NCBI RefSeq assembly: GCF_041514305.1
Contig: NZ_JBGMWH010000001.1
Location: forward strand, 496,001 to 560,000
Length of the DNA: 64,000 bases
Source: Salinarimonas chemoclinalis
GTDB lineage: Bacteria; Pseudomonadota; Alphaproteobacteria; Rhizobiales; Beijerinckiaceae
Reading direction: 5' to 3'
In this document: positions 18,306-27,700 of the stretch, piece after piece
Numbering within the stretch: position 1 is the first letter of the stretch
How the letters are laid out: each line of letters begins with the position of its first letter
The notes under the pieces: generated by a model
Database searches by the model: none
Seen by the model: only the letters and a program-made list of their open reading frames with translations
What the model was told of the DNA's origin: nothing
Program-made: the position numbers and the translations under genes

Positions 18306-19093
18306 GTCCGCGCCCCGGTGCCTGCCTCGCCCTGCGTGTCCCCGGGATCCGAGGACCCGCCCGCGCGGGGCGGGCGCATCAGGGTCGCGGCGACGCCACG
18401 GAAGGTGCGCACCTCCTGCTCGGAGAGGCCGCGGCGCAGGAACATGTCGCGCATGTTGCGCGTCATGGTCGTCTTCTTCTCGGGCGGGTAGAAGCCGCGC
18501 GCCTCGAGCTCGGCCTCCAGGAAGTCGAAGAAGGAGACGACCATCTCCCGCGGGGCCGGCACGCGCTCGACCTCGGCGAAGGGGAGGGCGTCGCCGGCGC
18601 CCTGCGCGAACCACTCCCAGCCGACGAGCAGCACCGCCTGCGCCAGATTCAGCGAGGGGAAGGCGGGGTTCACGGGAAAGGTGAGGATGGCGTCGGCGAG
18701 CGCGATCTCGTCGTTCCACAGCCCCTCGCGCTCGCGCCCGAACAGGATGCCGACGCGCCCGCCGCCGCCGACGGCGGCGCGGGTCTCCGCCGCCGCCTCG
18801 CGGGGACCCACGACCCGCTTCATCTGCCCGCGCTCGCGCGCGGTCGTGGCGTACACGAGGCCGAGGTCGGCGATCGCGGCGCGCACGTCGGGGAAGACCC
18901 GCGCCCCATCGAGCAGGTGCGTCGCGCCCGCGGCGGTCGCTGTCGCGGAAGGGTTCGGCCAGCCGTCGCGCGGGGCGACGAGGCGCATTTCCGGCAGCGC
19001 GAAGTTCGCCATGGCCCGCGCGGCCATGCCGATGTTCTCGCCCATCTGGGGCTCGACGAGGATGACGACGGGGGCGGGGGTCTGCGTGCTCAT
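18302..19093 (-). CDS. trmJ: SpoU-family tRNA/rRNA 2'-O-methyltransferase TrmJ
   Basis: RNA methyltransferase of 263 residues, probably making Cm32/Um32 in tRNA. SPOUT motifs are seen in VEPQMGENIGMAARAMANF, GRVGILFGREREGL and FPSLNLAQAVLLVGWE. A C-terminal helical extension (TMTRNMRDMFLRRGLSEQEV) is normal for TrmJ. The start region is a 14-base tandem duplication: the upstream copy's ATG (19107) runs into TGA after five codons, and that TGA overlaps the real start as ATGA. No clear ribosome site precedes 19093, so translation may depend on the mini-ORF. Confidence 0.88.
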   Translation of the reverse strand: MSTQTPAPVVILVEPQMGENIGMAARAMANFALPEMRLVAPRDGWPNPSATATAAGATHLLDGARVFPDVRAAIADLGLVYATTARERGQMKRVVGPREAAAETRAAVGGGGRVGILFGREREGLWNDEIALADAILTFPVNPAFPSLNLAQAVLLVGWEWFAQGAGDALPFAEVERVPAPREMVVSFFDFLEAELEARGFYPPEKKTTMTRNMRDMFLRRGLSEQEVRTFRGVAATLMRPPRAGGSSDPGDTQGEAGTGART

Positions 19094-19107
19094 GTCTGCG
19101 TGCTCAT
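19080..19107 (-). repeat. 14-base tandem duplication at the trmJ start
   Basis: Two exact head-to-tail copies, 19080-19093 and 19094-19107, each containing the start ATG and next codons. Because 14 is not a multiple of three, the outer copy reads M-S-T-Q-T-stop and the stop overlaps the inner ATG. It looks like a recent slippage duplication. Confidence 0.9.
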
Positions 19108-19213
19108 GGGGGTGATCTACCCCGACGACGGCGCCGGCGGAAGGGGCGGGCGAAGCGCGAACGCGGGGCGGTCCCCCCTGGCTCGGCCGGTCGGCCGTCC
19201 CCATCTGACGGGG

Positions 19214-19504
19214 ATGACGAACCGCATCCTCCTCGTGGCCCTCGCCGGGGCCTGCGCCGCGCTCGCGCCGATCGCCTCGCCGGCGGCCGCCCAGGGACCG
19301 GCGCCGCTCCCGCTCCGCAGTCCGTCGGAGCGCGTCGTCGAGGGCACCAACCGCGACCTGCTGCTCCAGCGACGCCTCGGCGAGGTCGAGCGCCAGCGCA
19401 GCTTCGAGGAGGGGCAGCTCCGCCAGCGGATCGACCGCCTGGAGCGGTTTCCGCGGCTCGCCCCGCCTCCCGCGCCGCCGCCGGGTGGCGCGATCGGGCG
19501 CTGA
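19214..19504 (+). CDS. Small secreted protein of unknown function
   Basis: Protein of 96 residues with a Sec signal peptide (MTNRILLVALAGACAALAPI, cleavage after SPAAA). The mature part is short, charged and probably helical (ERVVEGTNRDLLLQRRLGEV), ending in a proline-rich tail. It is divergent from trmJ. No family recognised. An alternative is a periplasmic coiled-coil fragment. Confidence 0.6.
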   Translation: MTNRILLVALAGACAALAPIASPAAAQGPAPLPLRSPSERVVEGTNRDLLLQRRLGEVERQRSFEEGQLRQRIDRLERFPRLAPPPAPPPGGAIGR

Positions 19505-19619
19505 CTCGGCCGGCGCGCCCGCGCCGGCTCTCGCGGGGCCGCGCGCGCCACGCGCATGCGGAAGGGCGGCCGGGCCGGGCCGCCCCCACGGTCCGCCCCG
19601 CCATGCGCGCGGGCGTCGC

Positions 19620-21461
19620 TCACCCCTTGGCGGCGGCCCTCCCGCCACCGAGCATCTTCTTGATGTTGTCCCACAGCTCGATCTTCACGCCGTGGCGGCG
19701 CATGATGAAGCCCTGCTGGAGGACGGAGAGGAAATTGTTCCACGCCCAGTAGATGACCAGGCCCGCCGGGAACGAGGCCAGCATGAAGGTGAAGATCACC
19801 GGCATCCAGGTGAACACGGCCTTCTGGATCGGATCCGGCGGCTCGGGGTTCATCTTCATCTGGACGAACATCGTCAGGCCCATGAGGATCGGCCAGACGC
19901 CGACCGTGAGCAGCGCCGGTGTGGAGAACGGCAGGAGCCCGAAGAGGTTGAACAGGGACGTCGGATCCGGCGCGGCGAGGTCCTGCACCCAGCCGAAGAA
20001 CGGCGCATGTCGCATCTCGATCGTGACGAACAGGACCTTGTAGAGCGCGAAGAAGACCGGGATCTGGATCAGCACCGGCCAGCAACCGGCGATCGGGTTG
20101 ATCTTCTCGCGCTTGTAGAGGTCCATCAGCTCCTGCTGCTGCTTCATCCGGTCGTCGCCATAGCGCTCCCGGATGGCCATCATCTCCGGCTGCACGGCCT
20201 TCATCTTCGCCATCGAGGCGTAGGACTTGTTGGCGAGCGGCAGGAAGAGGATCTTCAGCAGCACCGTCACGATCAGGATCGCCACGCCGAAGTTGCCGAA
20301 CATCTTGAAGAAGAAGTCCAGCGCATAGAACATCGGCTTGGTGATAAAGTAGAACCAGCCCCAATCGATCAGCAGGTCGAACTGACGAATGCCGAAGGTG
20401 TCGGCATAGCCGTCCACCACGTCGACCTGCTTGGCGCCGGCGAAGAGGCGCTTCGTCGAGGTCGCGGTCTCGCCGGGGGCGACGATCCGCGCCGCGCCGA
20501 GCGAATCGGCCTGGAAGACCGGCGGGCCGCCGGCGCTCTCGGCGGTATAGCGACCCGTGAAGGCGCTGTCCTGGTCGGGGACGATCGCGGTGGCCCAGTA
20601 CTTGTCGGTGATGCCCACCCAGCCGCCGCCGACGACGTCGCGCCAGACCTCGCCGCTCACGCCCTGGCGCAGCCGGTCCGCATCGAGGACGTTGTCGTAG
20701 CTCCATTCCTGGAGCCCGGCGTCGCCCAGGACGCCGATGAAGCCCTCGTGGATCACGAAGTAGCCGAGCACGTCCGGCATGCCGTGGCGCGAGACGAGGC
20801 CGTAGGGGAACAGCGTGATCGGCTCGCCGGTGGCGTTGAGCGCACGGTCCTCGATCGTGAACAGCGCGTCCTCGTCCACCGAGACGATCCGCTCGAAGAC
20901 GATTCCCGCCTCGTTCGTCCAGGTGAGCGTCGCCGGGCTCGTCGGCGTGAGTGCCTGCGCGTCCGTCTCCCAGACCGTCTGCGCATCGGGCAGCCCGCCG
21001 GGCACCTCCCCGCTGCCGATCCAGCCGAACTCGGCATAGTACGGGTTCGCGCTGCCGGTGGGGGAGAGCAGCACGATCGGTGCGGAGCTCGGATCGGGGG
21101 TCTCCCGATAGTCCTTCAGGATCAGGTCGTCGATGCGCGCGCCGCGCAGGTTGATCGATCCCTCCTTGGACGGCGTCGAGATCGGCAGGCGCGGGGCCGC
21201 GGCGACCGCCGCCTCGCGCGTGGCGGCGGGGACGCCCCCCGGCGAAAGCGAGGGTGCGGGTGCGCCCGGAGCGAGGCCGCCGTCCGTCGGCAGCGGCAGG
21301 TTCGGCTGCGGTGCCTCCTGGGCGGACAGCTCCGCGCGCTGGGCCGCGAGCTCGGCCTCGCGCTGCGCCTGCGGCGCCGCGTAGAAATACGTCCAGGCGA
21401 CGAACACGATCACCGAGAGGACGATCGCCAGGATCAGGTTGCGGGAATCTTCGTCGCGCAT
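19620..21461 (-). CDS. yidC: Membrane protein insertase YidC
   Basis: Inner-membrane insertase of 613 residues. It has an N-terminal anchor (about residues 9-28), a large periplasmic domain (to about 365), and the conserved five-helix core with FFFKMFGNFGVAILIVTVLL and REKINPIAGCWPVLIQIPVF, whose conserved core arginine lies in the fold after LKILFLPLANKSY. It is the last gene of rpmH-rnpA-yidC, seven bases after rnpA; no yidD lies between. Confidence 0.96.
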   Translation of the reverse strand: MRDEDSRNLILAIVLSVIVFVAWTYFYAAPQAQREAELAAQRAELSAQEAPQPNLPLPTDGGLAPGAPAPSLSPGGVPAATREAAVAAAPRLPISTPSKEGSINLRGARIDDLILKDYRETPDPSSAPIVLLSPTGSANPYYAEFGWIGSGEVPGGLPDAQTVWETDAQALTPTSPATLTWTNEAGIVFERIVSVDEDALFTIEDRALNATGEPITLFPYGLVSRHGMPDVLGYFVIHEGFIGVLGDAGLQEWSYDNVLDADRLRQGVSGEVWRDVVGGGWVGITDKYWATAIVPDQDSAFTGRYTAESAGGPPVFQADSLGAARIVAPGETATSTKRLFAGAKQVDVVDGYADTFGIRQFDLLIDWGWFYFITKPMFYALDFFFKMFGNFGVAILIVTVLLKILFLPLANKSYASMAKMKAVQPEMMAIRERYGDDRMKQQQELMDLYKREKINPIAGCWPVLIQIPVFFALYKVLFVTIEMRHAPFFGWVQDLAAPDPTSLFNLFGLLPFSTPALLTVGVWPILMGLTMFVQMKMNPEPPDPIQKAVFTWMPVIFTFMLASFPAGLVIYWAWNNFLSVLQQGFIMRRHGVKIELWDNIKKMLGGGRAAAKG

Positions 21462-21467
21462 GGAGCT

Positions 21468-22010
21468 CTACGGGGTCGCTTCGGGATTGCCGGGGGGAGG
21501 CGCGTCGCGCCGGCTCGTGCCGCTGCCGCGGCGGCGCCCGCGCGGGGCACCTCCACGGTCGGGCCGCGCGCCGCCGGGCTTGGTCACCACGTGGAGGGCG
21601 CGCGCGAAATCGTCAATGAGGGAGGAATACGGCGCCGCGAGCGCCGGGCGCCGGGCGATCACGACGACGTCCGCCGGGGGAAGCGGATCGGGCGGGCGCG
21701 GCGCCTCGGGGGCGGGCTCCGCCGCGACGTCGTGCCGCGCATCGGCGCGCGCTCCGTGCGGCCCGCTCGCCTCGCGCGCGAGCGCATCGCGGGTCGCATG
21801 GCGCAACCGACGCTTGATGCGGTTGCGCTCGACCGCGTTGCCGACCTTCTTCGTCACCGTGAAGCCGACGCGCAGCGGCGCGTCGTCCTCGCGCAAGAGG
21901 CCCTGCACCGTCATGCGCTCGGAATGGAAACGGCGGCCCGAGGCCGCCGCGACGAACTCCCGTCGTTTCGTCAGGCGACCGGCACGCGGCGCGTCGTTGG
22001 TTCCGCGCAT
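21468..22010 (-). CDS. rnpA: Ribonuclease P protein component
   Basis: Protein subunit of RNase P (180 residues), which processes tRNA 5' ends. The signature VTKKVGNAVERNRIKRRLRH is split here as the core VGNAVERNRIKRRLR, preceded by RLTKRREFVAAASGRRFH. It is longer than the usual 110-130 residues because of an Ala/Pro-rich insertion (about 90-125) and a Gly/Arg-rich tail. ATG at 22010 is preferred over an in-frame GTG at 22028. Confidence 0.92.
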   Translation of the reverse strand: MRGTNDAPRAGRLTKRREFVAAASGRRFHSERMTVQGLLREDDAPLRVGFTVTKKVGNAVERNRIKRRLRHATRDALAREASGPHGARADARHDVAAEPAPEAPRPPDPLPPADVVVIARRPALAAPYSSLIDDFARALHVVTKPGGARPDRGGAPRGRRRGSGTSRRDAPPPGNPEATP

Positions 22011-22041
22011 CGCCCGTTCGCCCCCCACCGCCCTCGTCCGC

Positions 22042-22176
22042 TCAGGCGGAGAGGCGCTTGCGTCCCTTCGAGCGACGGTTGGCGATCACCTTGCGGCCGC
22101 CGACGGTCGCCATGCGCGCACGGAATCCGTGACGGCGCTTGCGCACGAGCTTGCTGGGTTGATACGTCCTCTTCAC
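22042..22176 (-). CDS. rpmH: 50S ribosomal protein L34
   Basis: Ribosomal protein of 44 residues: KRTYQPSKLVRKRRHGFRAR followed by MATVGGRKVIANRRSKGRKR. The start is GTG at 22176, with GGAG and GAGG stretches upstream. First gene of rpmH-rnpA-yidC. Confidence 0.97.
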   Translation of the reverse strand: MKRTYQPSKLVRKRRHGFRARMATVGGRKVIANRRSKGRKRLSA

Positions 22177-22334
22177 GGCCTCGTCTCCGCTCGGTTCTTC
22201 TGTCGCGTCTCGCGGGGCTCGTTCGTCGTGTCGCGCGGACAGGGTCCGAGAGACCCTCGCGCGACGCCCGCTGCTCGGCATGATGCAAAGGGGAACGGGC
22301 GCCGCTCGCGCGGAGCGCCGCTCCAGTCGGGCGG

Positions 22335-22363
22335 CTTATGGAGGATGGGGGGCGGAAAGTCAA
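22335..22363 (-). promoter_or_regulatory. Candidate rpmH promoter
   Basis: On the minus strand TTGACT (22358-22363) and CATAAG (22335-22340) are separated by 17 bases. This is the best sigma-70-type match in the 329-base divergent gap 22177-22505 and gives a 5' leader of about 150 bases for rpmH. I see no gene in this gap and no clear promoter for the divergent TPR gene. Confidence 0.6.
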
Positions 22364-22505
22364 CGCGAGGAGCCGCATCGCATCCGGTCCGCCGCCCCGC
22401 GTCCCGCACGCCTCACGAAACGCTCGCCACGCCGCGCCGCCTATGATACGCGCATCCGCTCCACCGTCATGCGAGGGGGGCGCGCCGACGCGCCGTTCGA
22501 GGTTC

Positions 22506-23165
22506 ATGGATCAATTCACCCGCGAGGTCGACGAGGAATATCGCCGCGCGCAGATGGCGGCGCTTTGGAAGCGCTTCGGGTCGCTCGTCGTGAGCGTGCT
22601 CGTCGTCGTCGTCGTGGGCGTCGCCGGATACACCTGGTGGGAGGCGCGCGAGCGCCAGCGGGCGGAGGCGGCCTCGCTCGCGCTCTACGAGGCGTCGAGC
22701 CTGGTCGAGCAGGGCCGCTCCGACGAGGCGCGCGCGCTGCTGTCGGGCCTCGCCGACGACGCGCCCTCCGCCGCCGGCGTGCTCGCCCGGTTGCGGCTCG
22801 CCGCGCTCTCCGCACGGACCGACATCGCCGCGGGCGTCGCCGCCTACGAGGCGATCGCGGCGGACGGCGCCGCTCCGGCCGTCCTGCGCGATCTCGCCCG
22901 CCTGCGCGGCGCGCTGCTCCAGATCGATTCCGCGCCGGACGCGGCGCTGCCCGTGCTCCAGAGCCTCGCGGCGGGGGAGGGCGCCTTCCGCCACACCGCC
23001 CGCGAGCAGCTCGGCCTCGCCGCGCTGCGCCGCGGCGACTACGACGCCGCCGGCGAGTGGTTCGACCGCGTCGCCGTCGATTCGCAGACGCCCGGCGCGC
23101 TGCGCCAGCGTCTCGCCGTCTATTCCGCCCTGGTTGCCGCCGGCCCGCTCGGCGCCGCGAACTGA
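22506..23165 (+). CDS. Membrane-anchored TPR protein (YfgM-like)
   Basis: Protein of 219 residues with a charged N-terminus, one membrane helix (about 24-46, SLVVSVLVVVVVGVAGYTWW) and a periplasmic TPR-like helical domain (LVEQGRSDEARALLSGLAD; LGLAALRRGDYDAAGEWFDR). This matches the YfgM/TPR_21 family, an SecYEG-associated periplasmic chaperone in E. coli. It lies 28 bases before der, the usual neighbourhood, though the BamB gene often found between them is missing. Confidence 0.8.
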   Translation: MDQFTREVDEEYRRAQMAALWKRFGSLVVSVLVVVVVGVAGYTWWEARERQRAEAASLALYEASSLVEQGRSDEARALLSGLADDAPSAAGVLARLRLAALSARTDIAAGVAAYEAIAADGAAPAVLRDLARLRGALLQIDSAPDAALPVLQSLAAGEGAFRHTAREQLGLAALRRGDYDAAGEWFDRVAVDSQTPGALRQRLAVYSALVAAGPLGAAN

Positions 23166-23193
23166 GAGAGAGCCCGCCCGCGCGGGACGCACC

Positions 23194-24612
23194 ATGTCGC
23201 TCGTCGTCGCCGTCGTCGGCCGCCCCAACGTGGGCAAGTCGACCCTGTTCAACCGCCTCGTCGGCAAGAAGCTCGCGCTCGTCGACGATCGCCCCGGCGT
23301 GACCCGCGACCGCCGCGAGGGCGATGGGAAGCTGGCGGACCTGCGCTTTCGCATCATCGACACCGCCGGCCTCGAGGAGGCCGACCCCGGCAGCCTCGCC
23401 GGGCGCATGCGCGCGCAGACCGAGCGCGCCATCGCGGACGCCGACGTCGTGCTCTTCGTCATGGACGCGCGCACCGGCCTGCTGCCGGCGGACCAGCCCT
23501 TCGCCGAGCTCGTGCGCCGCTCCGGCAAGCCGGTGATCCTGCTCGCCAACAAGGCGGAGGGACGCGCGGGGGCGGAGGGGACCTACGACGCCTACGGGCT
23601 CGGGCTCGGCGAGCCGATCGCCTTCTCGGCGGAGCACGGCGAGGGGCTCGGCGAGCTCTACGACGCGCTCCTCGCCCACATGCCGCGCGACGCGGCGGCC
23701 GAGACGCTCGAGGACGGCGAGGAGGCCGACCTCGCCCGCGGCGCGGCGCCGATCGAGCTCGACCCGGAGATCGACGAGGACCGCGACGAGACGCCCGTCG
23801 GCAAGCCGGTGCAGATCGCCGTGATCGGACGGCCGAACGCGGGCAAGTCCACGCTGATCAACCGCATGCTCGGCGAGGACCGTCTCCTGGTGGGCCCCGA
23901 GGCCGGCATCACCCGCGACGCCATCACCGTGCCGTGGGAATGGCGCGGCAAGGCGGTCAAGCTCATCGACACGGCGGGCATGCGCCGCCGGGCGAAGGTG
24001 CAGGAGAAGCTCGAGAAGCTCTCCGTTTCCGACGGCCTGCGCGCCATGCGTTTCGCCGAGGTGGTGGTGGTGCTGCTCGACGCGACGATCCCTTTCGAGA
24101 AGCAGGACCTCACCATCGTCGACCTGGTCGAGCGCGAGGGCCGCGCGGTGGTGATCGGCCTCAACAAGTGGGACCTCGTCGCCGACCAGCCGAAGCTCCT
24201 CGCGGAGCTGCGCGAGAAGGCGACGCGGCTCCTGCCGCAGGTCAAGGGCGCGCCCGTCGTGCCGCTGTCGGGGCTGGCGGGGGAGGGAATCGATCGGCTG
24301 ATGCAGGCGGTCTTCGCGGTCTACGCGACCTGGAACAGGCGCATTTCGACGGCCAAGCTCAATCGCTGGCTCGGTGACGCGCTCTCGGCCAACCCGCCCC
24401 CGGCGGTGTCCGGCCGGCGCATCAAGATCCGCTACTGCACCCAGGTGAAGGCGCGCCCGCCGCACTTCTCCTTCTTCGGCAACCAGCTCCACGCCCTGCC
24501 GAAGAGCTACACCCGCTACCTCGTCAACAGCCTGCGCGAGACCTTCGAGCTGCCGGGTGTGCCGATCCGCTACTCCTTGAGAGTTGGCAAGAACCCGTAC
24601 GACAAGGGGTGA
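23194..24612 (+). CDS. der: Ribosome-assembly GTPase Der (EngA)
   Basis: GTPase of 472 residues for 50S subunit maturation. Two tandem G domains are seen: the first with GRPNVGKSTLF and DTAGLEE, the second with GRPNAGKSTLINRM, DTAGMRR and NKWDLV. A C-terminal KH-like domain follows (IKIRYCTQVKARPPHF). An acidic linker of about 30 residues joins the G domains. ATG at 23194. Confidence 0.96.
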   Translation: MSLVVAVVGRPNVGKSTLFNRLVGKKLALVDDRPGVTRDRREGDGKLADLRFRIIDTAGLEEADPGSLAGRMRAQTERAIADADVVLFVMDARTGLLPADQPFAELVRRSGKPVILLANKAEGRAGAEGTYDAYGLGLGEPIAFSAEHGEGLGELYDALLAHMPRDAAAETLEDGEEADLARGAAPIELDPEIDEDRDETPVGKPVQIAVIGRPNAGKSTLINRMLGEDRLLVGPEAGITRDAITVPWEWRGKAVKLIDTAGMRRRAKVQEKLEKLSVSDGLRAMRFAEVVVVLLDATIPFEKQDLTIVDLVEREGRAVVIGLNKWDLVADQPKLLAELREKATRLLPQVKGAPVVPLSGLAGEGIDRLMQAVFAVYATWNRRISTAKLNRWLGDALSANPPPAVSGRRIKIRYCTQVKARPPHFSFFGNQLHALPKSYTRYLVNSLRETFELPGVPIRYSLRVGKNPYDKG

Positions 24613-24653
24613 CGGCGGGGGCGGCTCCGCCGTCCGCGGCGCCATCCGCCTGC

Positions 24654-24682
24654 TTGCATCTTCGTTTCACGGTTGCGATAAG
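24654..24682 (+). promoter_or_regulatory. Candidate promoter of the helicase-nuclease gene
   Basis: TTGCAT (24654-24659), a 17-base spacer and GATAAG (24677-24682) lie about 50 bases before the GTG start. A short hairpin GACGGCGG / CCGCCGTC (24611-24634) just after the der stop may separate the two transcripts. Together they suggest the large gene is transcribed on its own. Confidence 0.45.
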
Positions 24683-24730
24683 GTCGTCGAAAACGGCCTC
24701 GTGGCGAGGCTGTCGCGCAGGAGACGCAGC

Positions 24731-27700
24731 GTGGACGACCAGCCGAGCGCGCGGAATCGCACCCGCCTGGAAGCGGAGCTCGCCGCGGCTCGCACGCGGC
24801 TGATCGAGACGGGCACGCGCAACCGGCTGGTGCACGTGAACCGCGCCTCGAAGCGCCCCGCGACGCTCGCGGTGCGCGTGCCCGACACCCAGGTCCTGTT
24901 CGAGCGCCTCGTCCGCGAGGGCCGTTCCCTGCGCTTCGCCGCGGATCCCGACCTCGCCGCCCGCGCCGCCGCGGGCGCGCGGGAGGAGGAGGAGCCCCTC
25001 GCCGAGGAGGGACCCGCGGAGGGCGGCGGCGCCTTCCGCATCCCGGTGACGCTGCCGAACGCCGCCCTCGACGAGGACGAGGAGGACGAGCCGGTCGCGC
25101 GTGCGGCGCCGACGGCGCGCGCGGCCCCGCGGCCCGATACCCTCGTCACCCGGCTCGGGCCGGCGGCGCTCGAGAAGCGGCTCCTGCGCTTCTTCCGCGA
25201 CGCGCGCCTGCTCGAGGAGGAGCAGGGCGTCAACATCCTCTATCTGGCGATCGGTTTCCTGCGCTGGTACGAGGACGACCGCAGCGACGTCCCCCGCGAA
25301 GCGCCGCTCGTGCTCGTCCCGGTCTCGCTCGTGCGCGACGCGCGGCGGTCGACCTTCGACCTGAAGGCCCGCGAGGAGGACATCGGCCCGAACCTCCCGC
25401 TCGCCGAGCGCCTGCGCGAGCTCGGCGTGACGCTGCCGCCGATCCCCGAGGCGGAGGACTGGACGCCCGCGGCCTATTTCGACGCCGTGGAGGAGGCGGT
25501 CTCCGGCAAGCCGCGCTGGGGCGTGGACCGCGCCGGCGTCGAGCTCGGCCTGTTCTCCTTCGCCAAGCTCCTGATGTTCCACGACCTCGAGCCGGACAAA
25601 TGGCCCGGGCACGCCATCCTCGAGCATCCGCTGCTGCACGGGCTCCTCGTCGAGGGCTTCCCCGATGCGCCCGCGCCGCGTGCGGTCTCGCCCGGCGACC
25701 TCGACCGCCGCTACCGGCCGAGCGACCTCCTGCACGTGGTCGATGCCGACCATTCGCAGACGCTCGCCATCGAGACCGCGCGGATGGGCGGTAATCTCGT
25801 CGTGCAGGGGCCGCCGGGCACGGGCAAGTCGCAGACGATCGCCAACCTCCTCGCGGCGGCGGCGCACGACGGGCTCTCCGTGCTGTTCGTGGCCGAGAAG
25901 ATGGTGGCGCTCGAGGTCGTGCACGCGCGCCTCGCCCGCGCGGGGCTCGGGCCGCTGTGCCTCGAGCTGCATTCGCGGGCGGCCAACAAGCGGCTCGTCG
26001 CGCAGGAGCTCGGCCGCACCCTGGAGAGCGGCGCCGATGCGCCGGACCTCTCCCACAGCGAGCGGCGGCTCGCCGCGGTGCGCGACGCGCTCAACGCCGC
26101 GAGCGAGGGGCTGCACGCGCCGCTCGGTGCCACCGGGACGACCCCCTACCACGCGCTCGGCGACCTGGCCCGCGCCGCCGGCGTCGGCCTGCCGCCCCCC
26201 TCTCTGGCCATCGAGGGCCTCGCGGAAGCCGACGCGCGGTCGTGGGACGCCCTCGTCGCGCAGGCGGCGGGGCTCGCCGATCTCTCCGCGCGCCACGGCC
26301 GCGCCGACGCGCATCCCTGGCGGGGCGCGACGCGGCTCGCGCTCCAGCCGCTCGACCTCGACCGGCTCGCGCCGTCCTGCGCCGCGCTGGCGGACGCCCT
26401 GCCGAAGCGGGTCGAGGCCTGCGGCGCCTACGCGCGCGCGCTCGGCTACGGGCCGTCGCGGACCGTCCACGACATGACCGGCCTCGCCCGTGCCCTCGAC
26501 GCCCTGGCGCGGGCGCCCGGCGGCCCCGAGATGCGCGACGCGCTCGTCGCGCTGCCCGAGGCCGCGCTCGCGGGCTGCGACGCGCTCCTCGCCGACGCCG
26601 CGGAGGCGATCGCGGCAATCGAGGCGGACCTGCCGCTGTTCGCGCCGGCGGCGCTGGAGGCCCGCACGGCGGACGTGCGCGCGGCCCTCGCACGCGGCGC
26701 CGGCTCGTTCTTCGCCCGGCTGGGCGGGAGCTATCGCCGGGCGGTCGCGGAGCTGGCGACGTGGATCACGGGGGACGTCCCGCGCGAGCCCGGGAAGCGC
26801 CTCGCCCTCGTCGACCGGCTGATCGCGCTGAGGCAGCGGCTCGCCGCGCTCGAGGAGATCGGCACGCAGGCGCGCGAGACGCTCGGACCGCTCTGGGCGG
26901 GGCGGCGCACGGACGTCGCGTCCCTGAAGGCGGTCGTCGCCTGGCGCCGCGGCCCGGCCGCGGTCTTCGGCGCGAATCTCGCGGCGCGGTGGCCGCAGCT
27001 GAGGGGGTTCGCCGGTGATGCGCGGCTCGTCGAGTGGTCGCGACAGGTCGGCACACTCGCGCGCGAGAGCACGCAGGCGCTCGGCACCATCCTCGACACG
27101 CTCGGGCTCGACCTCCCGCGCGCCTTCGACGTCGCGCGCCTCGAGGCGATCCCGCTCGCCGGGCTCGTCGAGCGCCTCGCCGCCTGGCGGGACGGGACGG
27201 CGCGGTTCCCCGAGTGGCGCGCGCTGGCGCAAGCGGAGGCCGCGCTCGCGGACGCCGGCGCGGGGGACCTCGCCCGGCGCCTCGCCGAAGGGCGCCTCTT
27301 GCCGGGAGCCGCGCTGGAGGAACTGCGCCACGCCCGCGCCGAGGCGCTCTGGAAGCGCGCGCTCGCCGAGCGGCCGGGGCTGGCCGGGCTCGAGGGCCTG
27401 CGCCGCGGGGATCTCGTCGCCGAGTTCGCGCGGCTGGAGCACGCCCGCCGCGGCGAGGTCGCCGCGCTCATCCGCGCCCGCCACGCCGCCGCGATGCCCC
27501 GCGGCGGCAGCGGCGAGATGGCCGTGATCCGTGGCGAGATCGCCAAGAAGCGCGGGCACATGGCGCTGCGCCGCCTCGTCGCCCGCGCCGGCTCGGCCCT
27601 CCAGCGCATCAAGCCGATCTTCCTGATGAGCCCGCTCTCGGTGGCGCAGTACCTCGAGCCGGGGCGCATCCGCTTCGACCTCGTCGTCTTCGACGAGGCG

